Origin: Comamonas testosteroni
GTDB taxonomy: Bacteria > Pseudomonadota > Gammaproteobacteria > Burkholderiales > Burkholderiaceae_C
Length of the DNA stretch: 64,000 nucleotides
Assembly: GCF_014076415.1 (NCBI RefSeq)
Contig: NZ_CP043568.1
Span: forward strand, 2,480,001 to 2,544,000
Direction of reading: 5' to 3'
Part shown: piece after piece, positions 26,471-35,827 of the stretch
How the letters are laid out: each line of letters begins with the position of its first letter
Position numbering within the stretch: position 1 is the first letter of the stretch
Program-made: the position numbers and the translations under genes
The notes under the pieces: generated by a model
What the model was told of the DNA's origin: nothing
What the model saw: the letters and a program-made list of their open reading frames with translations, nothing else
The model's database searches: none

Positions 26471-27286
26471 ATGGGTTTTGCATCCCCCGAACATGGCGCG
26501 CATGCGCTGGATCTGCAGCATGCTCAGCTTTCGTCACTGCCTGTCACCGGCGTGGAGCAGCGCTATCCGCCTGGTCATGTGGTGCCGCAGCACAGCCATG
26601 CCCGTGGTCACGTCATTTATGCCTCTGAAGGCGTGTTGCTGGTCGAGTCCCCCTGCGGGCAATGGCTGGTTCCGCCGACCACTGCGGTGTGGCTGCGCCC
26701 GGGCATGCTGCACCGGATCACGGCGACCACGGCGGTGCGAGCCTTCGGTCTGTTCATTGATCAGGCGTGCTCGGCAGGCTTGCCTGCACAGGACTGCGTG
26801 CTCCATGTCTCGCCGTTGGTCAGGGAGCTGATGGCGGCGCTTGTCGACTTGCCCCATCAGGGGCCGCATCGCTCGCGCGATGCGCTGCTGGGCGATCTGC
26901 TGCTGGAGGAGTTGAAGGCGCTGGCGCCGCTGCCGTATTACCTGCCATGGCCGGAAGACATGCTGATGCGACGCATCTGCGAGAGCATGCTGAGTGCACC
27001 GGCGCAGCGCACCACGGTGGAAGCCCTGGCCCGGCAGCACGCGCTGACGCCAAAGACGCTGCACCGTCGTTTTCTGAAAAGCACCGGGATGAACTGGGGT
27101 CGGTGGTATCAGCAGATGCGGCTGATGGCTTCCATCCCCCAGTTGCTGCAGGGCATGGCCATCATGACCGTGGCGCTGGAAAGCGGCTATGAAAGCCATA
27201 GCGCCTATTCGGCGGCTTTCCGCAAGCAGTTCGGCCGCCCGCCGTCAGAATTCGCAGCTACGGCGGACAGAGCAAAGTTGCGTTAG
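26471..27286 (+). CDS. AraC family transcriptional regulator with cupin domain
   Basis: 271 residues. The N-terminal cupin (about 30-110) contains YPPGHVVPQHSHARGHVIYA with metal/ligand histidines. The C-terminal AraC DNA-binding domain (about 165-262) has two helix-turn-helices, VEALARQHALTPKTLHRRFL and VALESGYESHSAYSAAFRKQFG, ending RPPSEF. This architecture is that of the YdhB/NimR-type regulators, which often control a neighbouring drug-efflux gene; no such gene is adjacent here, and the nearest (leuA) is divergent. Effector unknown. Confidence 0.88.
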   Translation: MGFASPEHGAHALDLQHAQLSSLPVTGVEQRYPPGHVVPQHSHARGHVIYASEGVLLVESPCGQWLVPPTTAVWLRPGMLHRITATTAVRAFGLFIDQACSAGLPAQDCVLHVSPLVRELMAALVDLPHQGPHRSRDALLGDLLLEELKALAPLPYYLPWPEDMLMRRICESMLSAPAQRTTVEALARQHALTPKTLHRRFLKSTGMNWGRWYQQMRLMASIPQLLQGMAIMTVALESGYESHSAYSAAFRKQFGRPPSEFAATADRAKLR

Positions 27287-27356
27287 CCGGTCTTGCAGCG
27301 CCCTGAGCTGTTGCTTGCGTAGCCGGTGCCTGCCACGTCACATCTCTTTGCTTCCC

Positions 27357-27399
27357 CAAAATAGCCTCCAACGCTTTCTCATCAGGTGCTGGAAGCTAT
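27357..27399. repeat. Dispersed palindromic repeat, copy B
   Basis: ATAGCCTCCAACGCTTTCTC at 27361-27380 opposes GGTGCTGGAAGCTAT at 27385-27399 as an imperfect palindrome of the same shape as copy A at 3146. It lies between the convergent AraC gene and argA and may double as a terminator. Confidence 0.5.
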
Positions 27400-27417
27400 G
27401 TTCGATAGTGGAGCGGA

Positions 27418-28764
27418 TTAGAGCTTCTTCACCAGCACCTGGCTCTTGCGGCCCCAGTTGTACTTGGCCTTGCGGGCTTCCGGCAGCCATTCGGGCTCCA
27501 CGGGCTGGAAGCCGCGCTTGATGAACCAGTGCATGGTTCGCGTGGTCAGCACAAACATGGTTTCGCAGCCCAGGGCGCGAGCGCGCTGTTCGATGCGTTT
27601 GAGCAGTTTTTCGCCATCGCCCGTACCCTGGCTCTTGGGAGAGACGGTGACGGCGGCCATTTCGGCGGTCTTGGCCTCGAGGTAGGGGTGCAGGGCCGCG
27701 CAACCGAAGATCACGCCGTCATGCTCGATGACGGTGTAGCTGGCGATATCGCGCTCGATCTCGGTGCGGTCGCGCTTGACCAGCGTGCCGTCGCGTTCGA
27801 AAGGCTCGATCAGCTGAATGATGCCGCCCACGTCGTCGATCGTGGCCTCGCGCAGTTCTTCGAGCTTTTCGTCAATGACCATGGTGCCTATGCCGTCGTG
27901 CACATAGATCTCCAGCAGAAGCGCTCCGTCGGTCGAGAAGGGCAGGATATGGCTGCGCTCCACGCCATGCTCGCAGGCGCGCACGCAGTGCTGCAGATAA
28001 AAGCCCACATCGGTAGGCTGCTGTGCAGGCGGGAGCTGGGCCAGCAGGCGGCGCGCGGCGTCCAGCGGCAGCTCGGTATCGATGGGGTTGTTCTCGTCGG
28101 CCGGGCCGCTGGGGTCCATGCGCACGCCGGGCACTTCGGTCAGGAACAGCAGCTTGTCGGCCTTGAGCTCGATGGCCACGCGGGTGGCCACTTCTTCCAT
28201 GCTGAGATTGAACGCCTCACCCGTGGGCGAGAAGCCGAAGGGCGAGACCAGCACCATGGCTTCGGAGTCCAGTGCGCTGCGAATGCCTTCCACGTCGACC
28301 TTGCGCACCAGGCCGGAGTGCATGAAGTCCACGCCATCGACGATGCCCACGGGACGTGCCGTGAGGAAGTTGCCCGAAATCACGCGCACGCGCGCACCGG
28401 CCATGGGCGTATTGGGGAGACCCTGGCTGAAGGCTGCTTCGATCTCGTAACGCAGCTGGCCGGCCGCTTCCTGGGCGCAGTCCAGCGCAATGGAGTCGGT
28501 GACTCGCATGCCGTTGTAATAACGCGGCTCCTGGCCCTTGAGGCGCAATTGCTCGTTGACCTGGGGGCGGAAGCCGTGCACCAGTACGATCTTGACGCCC
28601 ATGGCCTGGATCATTGCCAGATCCTGGACGATGGAGCTGAGCTTGCCCGCATCAATGGCTTCACCAGTCAGGCCCACCACAAAGGTCTGGTGTCGGAACT
28701 TGTGGATATAGGGGGCCACAGACCTGAACCAGGGAACAAAGGTGAAATTGAAGACGGTGGACAT
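27418..28764 (-). CDS. argA: Amino-acid N-acetyltransferase (N-acetylglutamate synthase)
   Basis: 448 residues. The N-terminal two thirds (1-290) is an amino-acid-kinase fold (FVVGLTGEAIDAG, VLVHGFRPQVNEQL, SPFGFSPTGEAFNLSME) that binds arginine for feedback control in classic ArgA. The C-terminal GNAT domain (about 300-440) has AAVTVSPKSQGTGDGEKLL, the acetyl-CoA loop. It makes N-acetylglutamate, the first step of arginine synthesis. The MSTVFNFTFVPWFRSVAPYI start is typical for betaproteobacterial ArgA. A terminator-like hairpin stands 30 bases upstream of its start. Confidence 0.94.
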   Translation of the reverse strand: MSTVFNFTFVPWFRSVAPYIHKFRHQTFVVGLTGEAIDAGKLSSIVQDLAMIQAMGVKIVLVHGFRPQVNEQLRLKGQEPRYYNGMRVTDSIALDCAQEAAGQLRYEIEAAFSQGLPNTPMAGARVRVISGNFLTARPVGIVDGVDFMHSGLVRKVDVEGIRSALDSEAMVLVSPFGFSPTGEAFNLSMEEVATRVAIELKADKLLFLTEVPGVRMDPSGPADENNPIDTELPLDAARRLLAQLPPAQQPTDVGFYLQHCVRACEHGVERSHILPFSTDGALLLEIYVHDGIGTMVIDEKLEELREATIDDVGGIIQLIEPFERDGTLVKRDRTEIERDIASYTVIEHDGVIFGCAALHPYLEAKTAEMAAVTVSPKSQGTGDGEKLLKRIEQRARALGCETMFVLTTRTMHWFIKRGFQPVEPEWLPEARKAKYNWGRKSQVLVKKL

Positions 28765-28793
28765 GGCAGTGCGCGAAAACCTCGAAAAGCGGG

Positions 28794-28825
28794 AAAAAAG
28801 GCCTGCGTCGGGTATTACGCAGGCC
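28794..28825 (-). terminator. Intrinsic terminator / possible attenuator upstream of argA
   Basis: GGCCTGCGT (28800-28808) with ACGCAGGCC (28817-28825), followed on the minus strand by a run of six T. It stands only 30 bases before the argA start codon, so transcripts coming from upstream would stop here unless read through. Confidence 0.75.
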
Positions 28826-29056
28826 TGAGGCGCAAAGTGTAGCGGTTACTCGCGTGCCTTCGCTGGGTGCAGCAGGGTTTTGTGCGCGCTGATCGCACAG
28901 TTTGTGGTTTTTGTGGCGCGGTGTTTTCAAAAAATGACGACTTGTACCCGGGAGTGGCTCCCGGGGCCATGTAAGGCAGATGCGGACATGGCTTGCCGGT
29001 CATGATGGGCCTGGACCCAGATTCCAACGGACCTTGCCTGGCCGCGCATTGGAGCG

Positions 29057-29515
29057 CTAGTTCCAGTTGTCGATCTTGGTATCTTGGGGAGACGGGCTGC
29101 CTTTGCCGCTCTCGGCCAGAGCTTTGAGACTGAGCAGGAAGACAGCCCATTTCATGCTGCAATGGGCTGTGAACTCGACCGTTTCGCGCCAGTTCCGGTG
29201 GCCGAACAACAGAATGGTGTACCCGTCCTGGCGGCTCAACTCGAAAGTTGCCTCGGTACCTATCCATTCTTGGGGCCCGTCCGTGAAGCGCCAGCGCACG
29301 CTGTGCTCTGTGTCCTGCCTGACGAGGTCGAAGCATATTTTCCCGAGCTCCTGACCGGTCTGGTCGGTGAAGCGCGCGCTCATCGCGACTTCGGGCCCTG
29401 CGCTTGCGCTCATCTCCCGGGTCCACCAGCCGGCTATACCTGCAACGGAAGAGATTGCCTGGAAAACATCGCCGATAGGCGCTCTGATGCCAATTCTATG
29501 AATGATGTCCACCAT
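29057..29515 (-). CDS. SRPBCC (START-like) domain protein
   Basis: 152 residues with the AHSA1/polyketide-cyclase pattern: IIHRIGIRAPIGDVFQAISS, then AGWWTREM, an antiparallel beta sheet with VRWRFTDGPQEWIGTEATFE, and the C-terminal long helix MKWAVFLLSLKALAESG. Such proteins bind hydrophobic ligands in a deep pocket; the function here is unknown. The start follows GAGGAG. It is separated from the methyltransferase upstream by 97 bases on the same strand. Confidence 0.85.
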   Translation of the reverse strand: MVDIIHRIGIRAPIGDVFQAISSVAGIAGWWTREMSASAGPEVAMSARFTDQTGQELGKICFDLVRQDTEHSVRWRFTDGPQEWIGTEATFELSRQDGYTILLFGHRNWRETVEFTAHCSMKWAVFLLSLKALAESGKGSPSPQDTKIDNWN

Positions 29516-29612
29516 GTCCTCGATCTCCTCGCGGATTCAGATGGCTCAACGATACAGGTAAATTGGCGCCTGCCATGCAGCAGCTCCACCGGGAAGGCCA
29601 GGCAGCGCAGGC

Positions 29613-30170
29613 TCAGGGGCGTGAGAACACTTCCACCCGTGCCGGCGGCAGATTGCCCCACACGGTTTCGCGGTCTATGCGCTTGAGGCCTGCGCTTTGC
29701 CAGGCGGATGCGCCAAACAGCGAGTAGGTGAACTGGATCACGCGGCCATCGCTGGTGAGCGAGCGGGCCCAGGTATCGGTGATCTTGTGCACGGACTGAT
29801 GGGGCAGTGAGCGAAGCGGCAAACCGGAGACTACGGCCTTGACCGCTGCACGACCGAGAAGCGAGGGCCAGTCACCGGCATCGGCATGAAAAACGCTGAT
29901 CTGAGGGAATCGCTCGGACAGGTAGCTGGCGAACGAGGAGGACTTTTCTATGATCACCAGTCTGCCGGGCGCGATGCCGCTGCGCAGCAGTGACTCGGTG
30001 ATGACTCCTGTTCCTGCTCCAAGCTCTACCACCAGGCCCTCGTCTCCGCCGCACACCAAAGAGGCCATGGTGTTGCCCAATCGCTCCGAACTCGGGCACA
30101 GGGCGCCGATCTCGCGGGGAGACCGTATCACTTCGTTCAACAGCATGAAGTTGCACGACATATTTTTCAT
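29613..30170 (-). CDS. Phospholipid N-methyltransferase-like SAM methyltransferase
   Basis: 185 residues. N-terminal FMLLNEVIRSPREIGALCPS is typical of the PmtA-like/rRNA-adenine-dimethylase-related group, followed by the SAM-binding motif I VELGAGTGVIT (about 48-58), motif II around LVIIEKSSSFA, and VVSGLPLRSLP as the NPPY-like motif IV equivalent. These cytosolic enzymes methylate phosphatidylethanolamine in related species; the substrate here is inferred. Start 30170 has GGGAGAG upstream. It is one short gap (45 bases) downstream of a PAP2 membrane gene on the same strand, so they may form a lipid-modification pair. Confidence 0.82.
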   Translation of the reverse strand: MKNMSCNFMLLNEVIRSPREIGALCPSSERLGNTMASLVCGGDEGLVVELGAGTGVITESLLRSGIAPGRLVIIEKSSSFASYLSERFPQISVFHADAGDWPSLLGRAAVKAVVSGLPLRSLPHQSVHKITDTWARSLTSDGRVIQFTYSLFGASAWQSAGLKRIDRETVWGNLPPARVEVFSRP

Positions 30171-30215
30171 TCAGAACTCTCCCAAGTCTGACCCATTGTG
30201 CGGATGAGTTTGAAA

Positions 30216-31109
30216 TCATCGCTGCAGGAAATATTGAACGCGCCTCGTCAGATAGATGGAAAAAACGGTAACAATGCCGCTGCCCAGCATGTCCACCAGA
30301 TAGTGCCCGCCGTTGATGGGCGTGGAGATCAGCATCAGGATGTTCAATGCAAGCACCCAGCGAAAAAGCCGGAGCTGTCTGTAGGCATGGATGAGCAGCA
30401 AGGCAATCGTCGCGTGATAGGAGGGGAACGTGACAATGCCCTTCAGATCCCCGAATGCGAACTCGCTCAGGCTTCTCTCCCTGAGCGCCATGAAGTGAGG
30501 CAGGTGCACGGCGTTTTCCAGACCTACGGAGTGGTAGAAAAGAGTGCCTGCGGCCGGCAGCAGGCCCGATAGCAGGGCCGTCAGCATCAAGGCAGTGAAC
30601 GACGACCACCACAGCTCCTCGTTTCTGTCGTCTCTTCCGCAGTGCGAGAGGTAGATGATCGAGAAAAAGATCTGTGGCAGCAGGCTGAAATAGGCCAGCG
30701 TGAGGATGGCTCTGAGAAGTGGGTGTTGCTGGACAAAGTCATAGAAAGCCAGCCAGTTGAATCCCAGAGCCTGATCCAGTCTGGTGAATTGGGCATCGAG
30801 CAGCGGCAGGTTCAGGGTCGCGAATATATAGGTCAGTATCGTGCCGATCAGCGCTGTCACTATCCACAGGGCTGCGTAGAAAGACATCTCGGACAAGGCC
30901 AGGCTACGCCCCGAATATCCATAGATCAAGCTGATGCTCAGCAGGATCAGAGTCGTCCAGAGCACCGGCTCGGTACCGGAAAAGGCAAGTGGACGGGCAT
31001 GTATCCACAGGGCTTCTCCGAGGGCAACGGCGGCCAGGAAAAGCATGGGCGCGAGCTTTCGGGGACTGATCAGTTGCCAGCCATTGACGGTTCCCTGCAT
31101 CAAGTTCAT
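30216..31109 (-). CDS. PAP2-superfamily membrane protein
   Basis: 297 residues, seven or so membrane helices. The C-terminal PAP2 phosphatase-like motifs are FPSYHATIALLL (motif 2, SxxH-like, around 235-246) and TPINGGHYLVDMLGS (motif 3, SRxxxxxHxxxD-like with GGHYLVD, around 267-281). This pattern matches the inositol-phosphotransferase-like group of PAP2 proteins, which act on lipid phosphates at the membrane. The first motif (KxxxxxxRP) is not evident. ATG 31109 follows AAGGGAG; the frame extends further upstream without family sequence. Likely transcribed with the methyltransferase. Confidence 0.8.
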   Translation of the reverse strand: MNLMQGTVNGWQLISPRKLAPMLFLAAVALGEALWIHARPLAFSGTEPVLWTTLILLSISLIYGYSGRSLALSEMSFYAALWIVTALIGTILTYIFATLNLPLLDAQFTRLDQALGFNWLAFYDFVQQHPLLRAILTLAYFSLLPQIFFSIIYLSHCGRDDRNEELWWSSFTALMLTALLSGLLPAAGTLFYHSVGLENAVHLPHFMALRERSLSEFAFGDLKGIVTFPSYHATIALLLIHAYRQLRLFRWVLALNILMLISTPINGGHYLVDMLGSGIVTVFSIYLTRRVQYFLQR

Positions 31110-31189
31110 CGCAAGCTCCCTTGTGGATCCATTCGATCGTCCGTGAAGGCCGGCTGCCGCAGGCGCTCCAGGCCAGGGCCGTCCTCGCT

Positions 31190-31222
31190 TGGCGGCATGC
31201 CCGGATCGTCCGGGGCATGCAG
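31190..31222. other. Hairpin at the end of the Tad operon
   Basis: GCATGCCC-GGA at 31197-31207 pairs with TCC-GGGGCATGC (31211-31221) with one bulge. It lies just past tadC on the minus strand; no T run follows, so it may be a Rho-assisted end or processing site. Confidence 0.4.
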
Positions 31223-31248
31223 CAGTGGTGCGGCAGTCCAAGCCCGCC

Positions 31249-32160
31249 CTAGGCGCTTCCCGCGATCATGGGCAGTACCATGCGCAGCAGTCTGATGATT
31301 GCCGGCCCCAGAACCACCATCACGATGGCAGGGAAGATGCAGGTCACCAGCGGCAGCAGCATCTTGGTGGGGATCTTGGCGGCCAGCTCCTCGGCACGCA
31401 TCTGCCGCTTGTGACGCAGATCGTCCGAGAATACGCGGATGGAGTCGCCGATGCTGGTGCCGAAGCGGTCCGCTTGCGTCAGCATGGCCGTGAAGGCGTG
31501 AATCTCGTCCACTCCGGTGCGGGCGGCCAGGTTGCGCAAGGATTTCTCGCGGGTGCTGCCGGCGCGCATTTCCAGGTTGGTCCAGTGAAGCTCCTGGGCC
31601 AGGGCTTCGCTTTTGATCCGGATCTCGGCAGTCACCTTGCCCAGCGCTGCATCCAGTCCCATGCCTGCCTCCACGCAGACCAGCATGAGGTCGGCGGCAT
31701 CGGGGAAATTCTCGAAGATCTCGCGTTTGCGGCGCGCGGCCATCCAGCGCAGCACCAGATTGGGCAGATAGCAGGCCACCAGCCCGGTGACCAGCGGATA
31801 AAGCAGGAGTTGCAGGCTGTCTGTCGTGCCCTGGGCCAGCATCAGCGAATAGACCAGGAACATCATCACCAGAGGCAGCAGCGTCTTCGCGCCAAAATAC
31901 AGCAAGGGCGCGTTTTCGTTGCGAATGCCTGCATTCAGAAAGCGCAGGCGCAACGGGGTGGCATCACTGCCTGCGGTGGGGGAGGACAGGTGAGCGAACG
32001 GCCCCACCAGCTTGACGGCGGTTTCTGTCCAGCCGCTGGACAGAGGGGCCGGGCTCAGCTCTTGCAGGCGCTGTTCGGTGACCGTGGGCGTGGCCCAGAA
32101 GAACAGGGCTCCTGCAGCCAGCATGAGGGCAGCGAAAGTGAGCAGGGCGACGATTAACAT
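31249..32160 (-). CDS. tadC: Tad secretion inner-membrane protein TadC
   Basis: 303 residues, a type II secretion F-domain protein. Helix at the N-terminus, then the cytoplasmic F domain (about 155-275: ENFPDAADLMLVCVEAGMGL, LHWTNLEMRAGSTREKSL, RTGVDEIHAF, QADRFGTSIGDSIRVFSDDL) and two C-terminal helices. It forms the platform with TadB on which ATPase TadA acts to assemble Flp pili. Last gene of the visible Tad operon; the TadD lipoprotein often found next is absent. Confidence 0.92.
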   Translation of the reverse strand: MLIVALLTFAALMLAAGALFFWATPTVTEQRLQELSPAPLSSGWTETAVKLVGPFAHLSSPTAGSDATPLRLRFLNAGIRNENAPLLYFGAKTLLPLVMMFLVYSLMLAQGTTDSLQLLLYPLVTGLVACYLPNLVLRWMAARRKREIFENFPDAADLMLVCVEAGMGLDAALGKVTAEIRIKSEALAQELHWTNLEMRAGSTREKSLRNLAARTGVDEIHAFTAMLTQADRFGTSIGDSIRVFSDDLRHKRQMRAEELAAKIPTKMLLPLVTCIFPAIVMVVLGPAIIRLLRMVLPMIAGSA

Positions 32161-32187
32161 GGCGGACTCCTTGCGGTTTGGACGCAC

Positions 32188-33177
32188 TCATACCCGTATG
32201 CGGACAATGCGGCGCAGCATCAACACGCCGATCACCATGAGTCCGGCCAGCCATTGCAAAATGACGATGCCTATGGGGTCGGTCCACAAGGTGGACATGA
32301 ATTCCGGGTTCACGAAATTGAGCAGGGCTGTCAGGGCAAAAGGCATCAGCCCCAGGATCCAGGCCGACAGTCGACCTTCGGAGGACAGAACCCGGATCTT
32401 GGCGTGAAGCTTGAGCCGTTCGCGGATCAGGCGACTCAGATTGCTCAGCATCTCGGTGAGGTTGCCACCCGATTCGCGCTGTATCAATACGGCGACGATG
32501 AAGTAGCGCAGATCGGTGATCGGTATTCTTTCTCCGAGATTGTTCAAGGCCTGCTGCAGCGCTGTGCCGTAGTTGATCTCGTCGTGCACAAGGCGGAACT
32601 CGCCGGCTATGGGCTCGGACAGCTCTTCTCCGGCCATTTGCAGGCCTGCCGAAAATGCGTGGCCGGCGCGCAATGCCCGTGCAATCAGATCCAGCGCTTC
32701 GGGAATCTGGCGCTCCAGCAGGCCCAGGCGCTGACTGCGCTTGCGCTGCAGGTAAAGCCACGGCAGGCTGCCCAGGACGGCACCGGCGAGCAGTGCCAGC
32801 TCCATGGGCACATGGAACATGCTTGCGGCCAGCGCACCCAGGAAGAACATTATCCCGATGCCGAGCAGCAAACCTGAGACCGTCCATTCCAGGCCTGACT
32901 GAACAATCACGCGGTCCAGCTGGTGGGCGCGTGGCATGCTTTGCAGCATGCGCTGCATCCTGGGCATATCGCTGAGCACGCGTTCCTTGACCAGCTTGGT
33001 CGGATTGCTGTGATCGTCCGCGGCGGACAAGGCCCTGAGCCGGCGTTCAAGCCGCTTTGCCTCGGGACTCTTGTACTGCTTCCAGACCATGTGAGCGCCT
33101 TCGAGCAGCAAAAGCACGGCGGCAAACACCAGTGCAATGATCACCAGGATCGAGTGGGAAGAAGAAAAAGACAGCAT
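32188..33177 (-). CDS. tadB: Tad secretion inner-membrane protein TadB
   Basis: 329 residues with an N-terminal helix (about 8-28), two middle helices (about 98-140), a T2SS F domain (about 168-290: QIPEALDLIARALRAGHAFS, EINYGTALQQALNNLGERIP, QRESGGNLTEMLSNLSRLIRE) and two C-terminal helices. It pairs with TadC as inner-membrane platform of the Flp pilus. 21 bases separate it from tadA upstream. Confidence 0.93.
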   Translation of the reverse strand: MLSFSSSHSILVIIALVFAAVLLLLEGAHMVWKQYKSPEAKRLERRLRALSAADDHSNPTKLVKERVLSDMPRMQRMLQSMPRAHQLDRVIVQSGLEWTVSGLLLGIGIMFFLGALAASMFHVPMELALLAGAVLGSLPWLYLQRKRSQRLGLLERQIPEALDLIARALRAGHAFSAGLQMAGEELSEPIAGEFRLVHDEINYGTALQQALNNLGERIPITDLRYFIVAVLIQRESGGNLTEMLSNLSRLIRERLKLHAKIRVLSSEGRLSAWILGLMPFALTALLNFVNPEFMSTLWTDPIGIVILQWLAGLMVIGVLMLRRIVRIRV

Positions 33178-33198
33178 GGCAGCACCTTTGGGCCGAGT

Positions 33199-34620
33199 TC
33201 ATTGATAGTGACGCTCTGGAGCGAAGATGCTGTCGGGCAGCGCAATGCCGAAGCCTTTGAGCCGGTCGGCGAACTTGGGCCTGACGCCCGTGGCGTGGAA
33301 ATACCCCTGGACTTCGCCGCTTGCACCAACGCCGGTCTGGGTGAAGGCAAAAATCTCCTGCATGGTGACCACATCGCCCTCCATGCCGGTGATCTCCTGG
33401 ATGCTGGTGATCTTGCGCTTGCCGTCGGTAAGCCGCAGCACCTGCACGATCACCGTGATGGCCGAGGCAATCTGCTGGCGCGCGGCCTGGTGCGGCAGAT
33501 TGAGGCCAGCCATGCCGACCATGTTCTCCAGACGTGCCAGCGAGTCGCGCGGAGTGTTGGCGTGGATGGTCGTCAGCGAGCCTTCGTGGCCGGTATTCAT
33601 GGCCTGCAGCATGTCTACCGCTTCGGCGCCCCGGACTTCGCCGATGATGATGCGGTCAGGGCGCATGCGCAGCGCGTTACGCACAAGGGATCGCTGCGTG
33701 ATTTCTCCACGGCCCTCTATATTGGGTGGGCGCGTTTCCATGCGCACCACATGAGGCTGCTGCAGCTGCAGCTCGGCGGCATCCTCGATGGTGACCACAC
33801 GTTCCACGGCGGGAATGTAGCCCGAAAGAATATTGAGCAGCGTTGTCTTGCCGGCGCCCGTACCCCCGGAGATGATCATGTTCACCTTGGCCTTGGCCAA
33901 GGCTTCCAGAGTCAGGGCCATCCCTGGTGTCAGACTCTTGAGGTCCTGGATCAGGTTCTCCATGCGCAGCGGGATGCGCGCAAAGCGCCGGATCGACATC
34001 ATGGGGCCATCGAGCGCCACGGGCGGGATGACGGCGTTGACGCGCGATCCGTCAGGTAGGCGGGCATCGACCATGGGACTGGACTCGTCGATGCGCCGGC
34101 CGATGCGCGAGACGATCTTGTCGATGATGCGAAGCAGATGCTTGTCGTCCGTGAAGACCACGGGCGTGAGTTCCAGGCGACCAAGGCGCTCCACATAGAT
34201 CTGATCGTGGCGGTTGACCAGGATGTCGGAGATCGCAGGGTCGGTCATGAGCAGCTCGAGAGGGCCGAAGCCCAGCATCTCGTGCTGGATGTCGCGGATC
34301 AGCAGCCTTCTCTCCAGATCGTTGACGACCGCAGAGTCCTCCTCCAGCAGGCGCTCGGTCATGCTGGCAATTTCCTGCTGCAGCGTCTGCGTGGGCAGCG
34401 ACTCCAGCGCTGCCAGGTCGAAGCGCTCCAGCAGCTTGGCATGAATGCGCGCCCTGAGCGCCAGATAGGCGGCGGAGTGCCCGTAATGCGGGGCGGCGGG
34501 CGCAGAGGGCGGCGTTTGCGGCTCGGCGACCTCGGGCGTGTCCGCCGCTTCGGGAACAACCTGCAGCGCCGGCTTGGAGGCGCGTGTCGCTGATGTGGCC
34601 AAGAAATCTCTGAGTGACAT
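33199..34620 (-). CDS. tadA: Flp pilus assembly ATPase TadA/CpaF
   Basis: 473 residues. N-terminal domain with [19 protein letters not shown] and [15 protein letters not shown]; Walker [14 protein letters not shown] (about 262-274), the Asp box in [20 protein letters not shown], Walker [19 protein letters not shown] and His box [12 protein letters not shown]. This hexameric cytosolic ATPase powers extension and retraction of the Flp pilus with TadB/TadC. All catalytic motifs are intact. Confidence 0.95.
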   Translation of the reverse strand: MSLRDFLATSATRASKPALQVVPEAADTPEVAEPQTPPSAPAAPHYGHSAAYLALRARIHAKLLERFDLAALESLPTQTLQQEIASMTERLLEEDSAVVNDLERRLLIRDIQHEMLGFGPLELLMTDPAISDILVNRHDQIYVERLGRLELTPVVFTDDKHLLRIIDKIVSRIGRRIDESSPMVDARLPDGSRVNAVIPPVALDGPMMSIRRFARIPLRMENLIQDLKSLTPGMALTLEALAKAKVNMIISGGTGAGKTTLLNILSGYIPAVERVVTIEDAAELQLQQPHVVRMETRPPNIEGRGEITQRSLVRNALRMRPDRIIIGEVRGAEAVDMLQAMNTGHEGSLTTIHANTPRDSLARLENMVGMAGLNLPHQAARQQIASAITVIVQVLRLTDGKRKITSIQEITGMEGDVVTMQEIFAFTQTGVGASGEVQGYFHATGVRPKFADRLKGFGIALPDSIFAPERHYQ

Positions 34621-34650
34621 GACGGTCTCCTTGTGCGCTAGGGGGATGGC

Positions 34651-35811
34651 TCATGCCCGGCGGAAGAGCCGGTTCAAAAAGCCGTTGCTGTCTTCCCGGA
34701 CCTGAGGCGACAGTGCATCGGCCCAGGCGCCCAGTTCGCGGACCACGGCGCTGTTGCGGCAGGATTCGGCCAGCGGCACTCCCGCATTGATGGTCGCCTG
34801 CACTTCCGGTGCGGCGTCGGGAATGCTGCGCCATTGCTGCTCCAGGCCCAGTGCCTTGCGCACTTCGGGCAGGCCGATTTCGCTGCGCCGGTCGACCCGG
34901 TTAAGTACCGGGTACAGGCGGCTTTCTGGATAGCCCAGATCGCGGAACATGTGCAGCAGCTTCTGCGCATTGCGCACGGCTGGCACATTGGGCAGCAACA
35001 CGGGAACGATCAGCTGGGCCCTGTCGAGCACCCGCAGCGCCAGCGGATCAAGCACACGCCCCATGTCGATCAGGACAAAGTCATAGTGCATGCTGGCGAG
35101 CTGCAGGATTGCATCCACATGCGCCGGCTCCACTTCCATGGCATGCATGGCGCTTTCGGGGGCCGCCAGCACATGCAGGTGAGGAGTGATCTTGACGGTG
35201 CTGGCCGTGAGAAAGGACGCATCGAGGCGATGAATGTCGCGGGCCACATCTGCCAGGGTCGAGGCGGGTTTGGATTCATGCAGATAGGCCAGGGTGTCAC
35301 CGAACTGCAGATTGAGGTCGATCAGCAACACCGAGTGCTTGCGCGCCAGCATCCAACCGAGATTGGTGGTCAGAAAGGTTGCTCCGCTGCCGCCCTTGCA
35401 GGGCAGCAAGGCCATGATCTGGCCCTGATGGCGGTCCGCTGTGTGATGCTGCAGCTTGGCCGCGATGCGGTGCACTGCGTCCAGCAGGGCCTGACGCGGA
35501 GCCGGTGAAGTCAGCACTTCGCGAACGCCGGCACGCATGGACTGCAGCAGGAACTCGGGGGTCTGCTGGGCACACATCAAGATGACGGCAATGTGCGGTT
35601 GATGCGTGGTCACATACTCCACCGGCGCGAGGTCGGCCGGCTCGCAGCACATGCCGTCCACAATCATCAGATCAGGCCGGTGCTGCTCGGCAATCGAAGG
35701 CATGCGTGTCTTGCCGCCTTCGAAGGTCTGGACCTGGTGCGATTGCTCCTGCAGCACGCGGGCCATCTCCTGAAGATGGGTGGTGTTGGGAGAGATGATG
35801 GCGATTTTCAT
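34651..35811 (-). CDS. tadZ: Tad localisation ATPase TadZ/CpaE
   Basis: 386 residues: an atypical receiver-like domain (1-125, IISPNTTHLQEMARVLQEQS, DLMIVDGM) and a MinD/ParA-type ATPase with deviant Walker A CKGGSGATFLTTNLGW (about 148-163) in which the second Lys is lost, then LIDLNLQFGDTLAYL (Walker A') and VLIDMGRVLDPLALRVLD. TadZ/CpaE places the pilus machine at a cell pole. The C-terminal 40 residues include NGFLNRLFRR. Confidence 0.9.
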   Translation of the reverse strand: MKIAIISPNTTHLQEMARVLQEQSHQVQTFEGGKTRMPSIAEQHRPDLMIVDGMCCEPADLAPVEYVTTHQPHIAVILMCAQQTPEFLLQSMRAGVREVLTSPAPRQALLDAVHRIAAKLQHHTADRHQGQIMALLPCKGGSGATFLTTNLGWMLARKHSVLLIDLNLQFGDTLAYLHESKPASTLADVARDIHRLDASFLTASTVKITPHLHVLAAPESAMHAMEVEPAHVDAILQLASMHYDFVLIDMGRVLDPLALRVLDRAQLIVPVLLPNVPAVRNAQKLLHMFRDLGYPESRLYPVLNRVDRRSEIGLPEVRKALGLEQQWRSIPDAAPEVQATINAGVPLAESCRNSAVVRELGAWADALSPQVREDSNGFLNRLFRRA

Positions 35812-35827
35812 GATGTGGCACCCCTGG

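Noticed and set aside
27529..28842. Plus-strand open frame (437 codons) opposite argA
   Set aside because: Shadow frame with Gly/His/Ala-rich composition typical of antisense to a high-GC gene.
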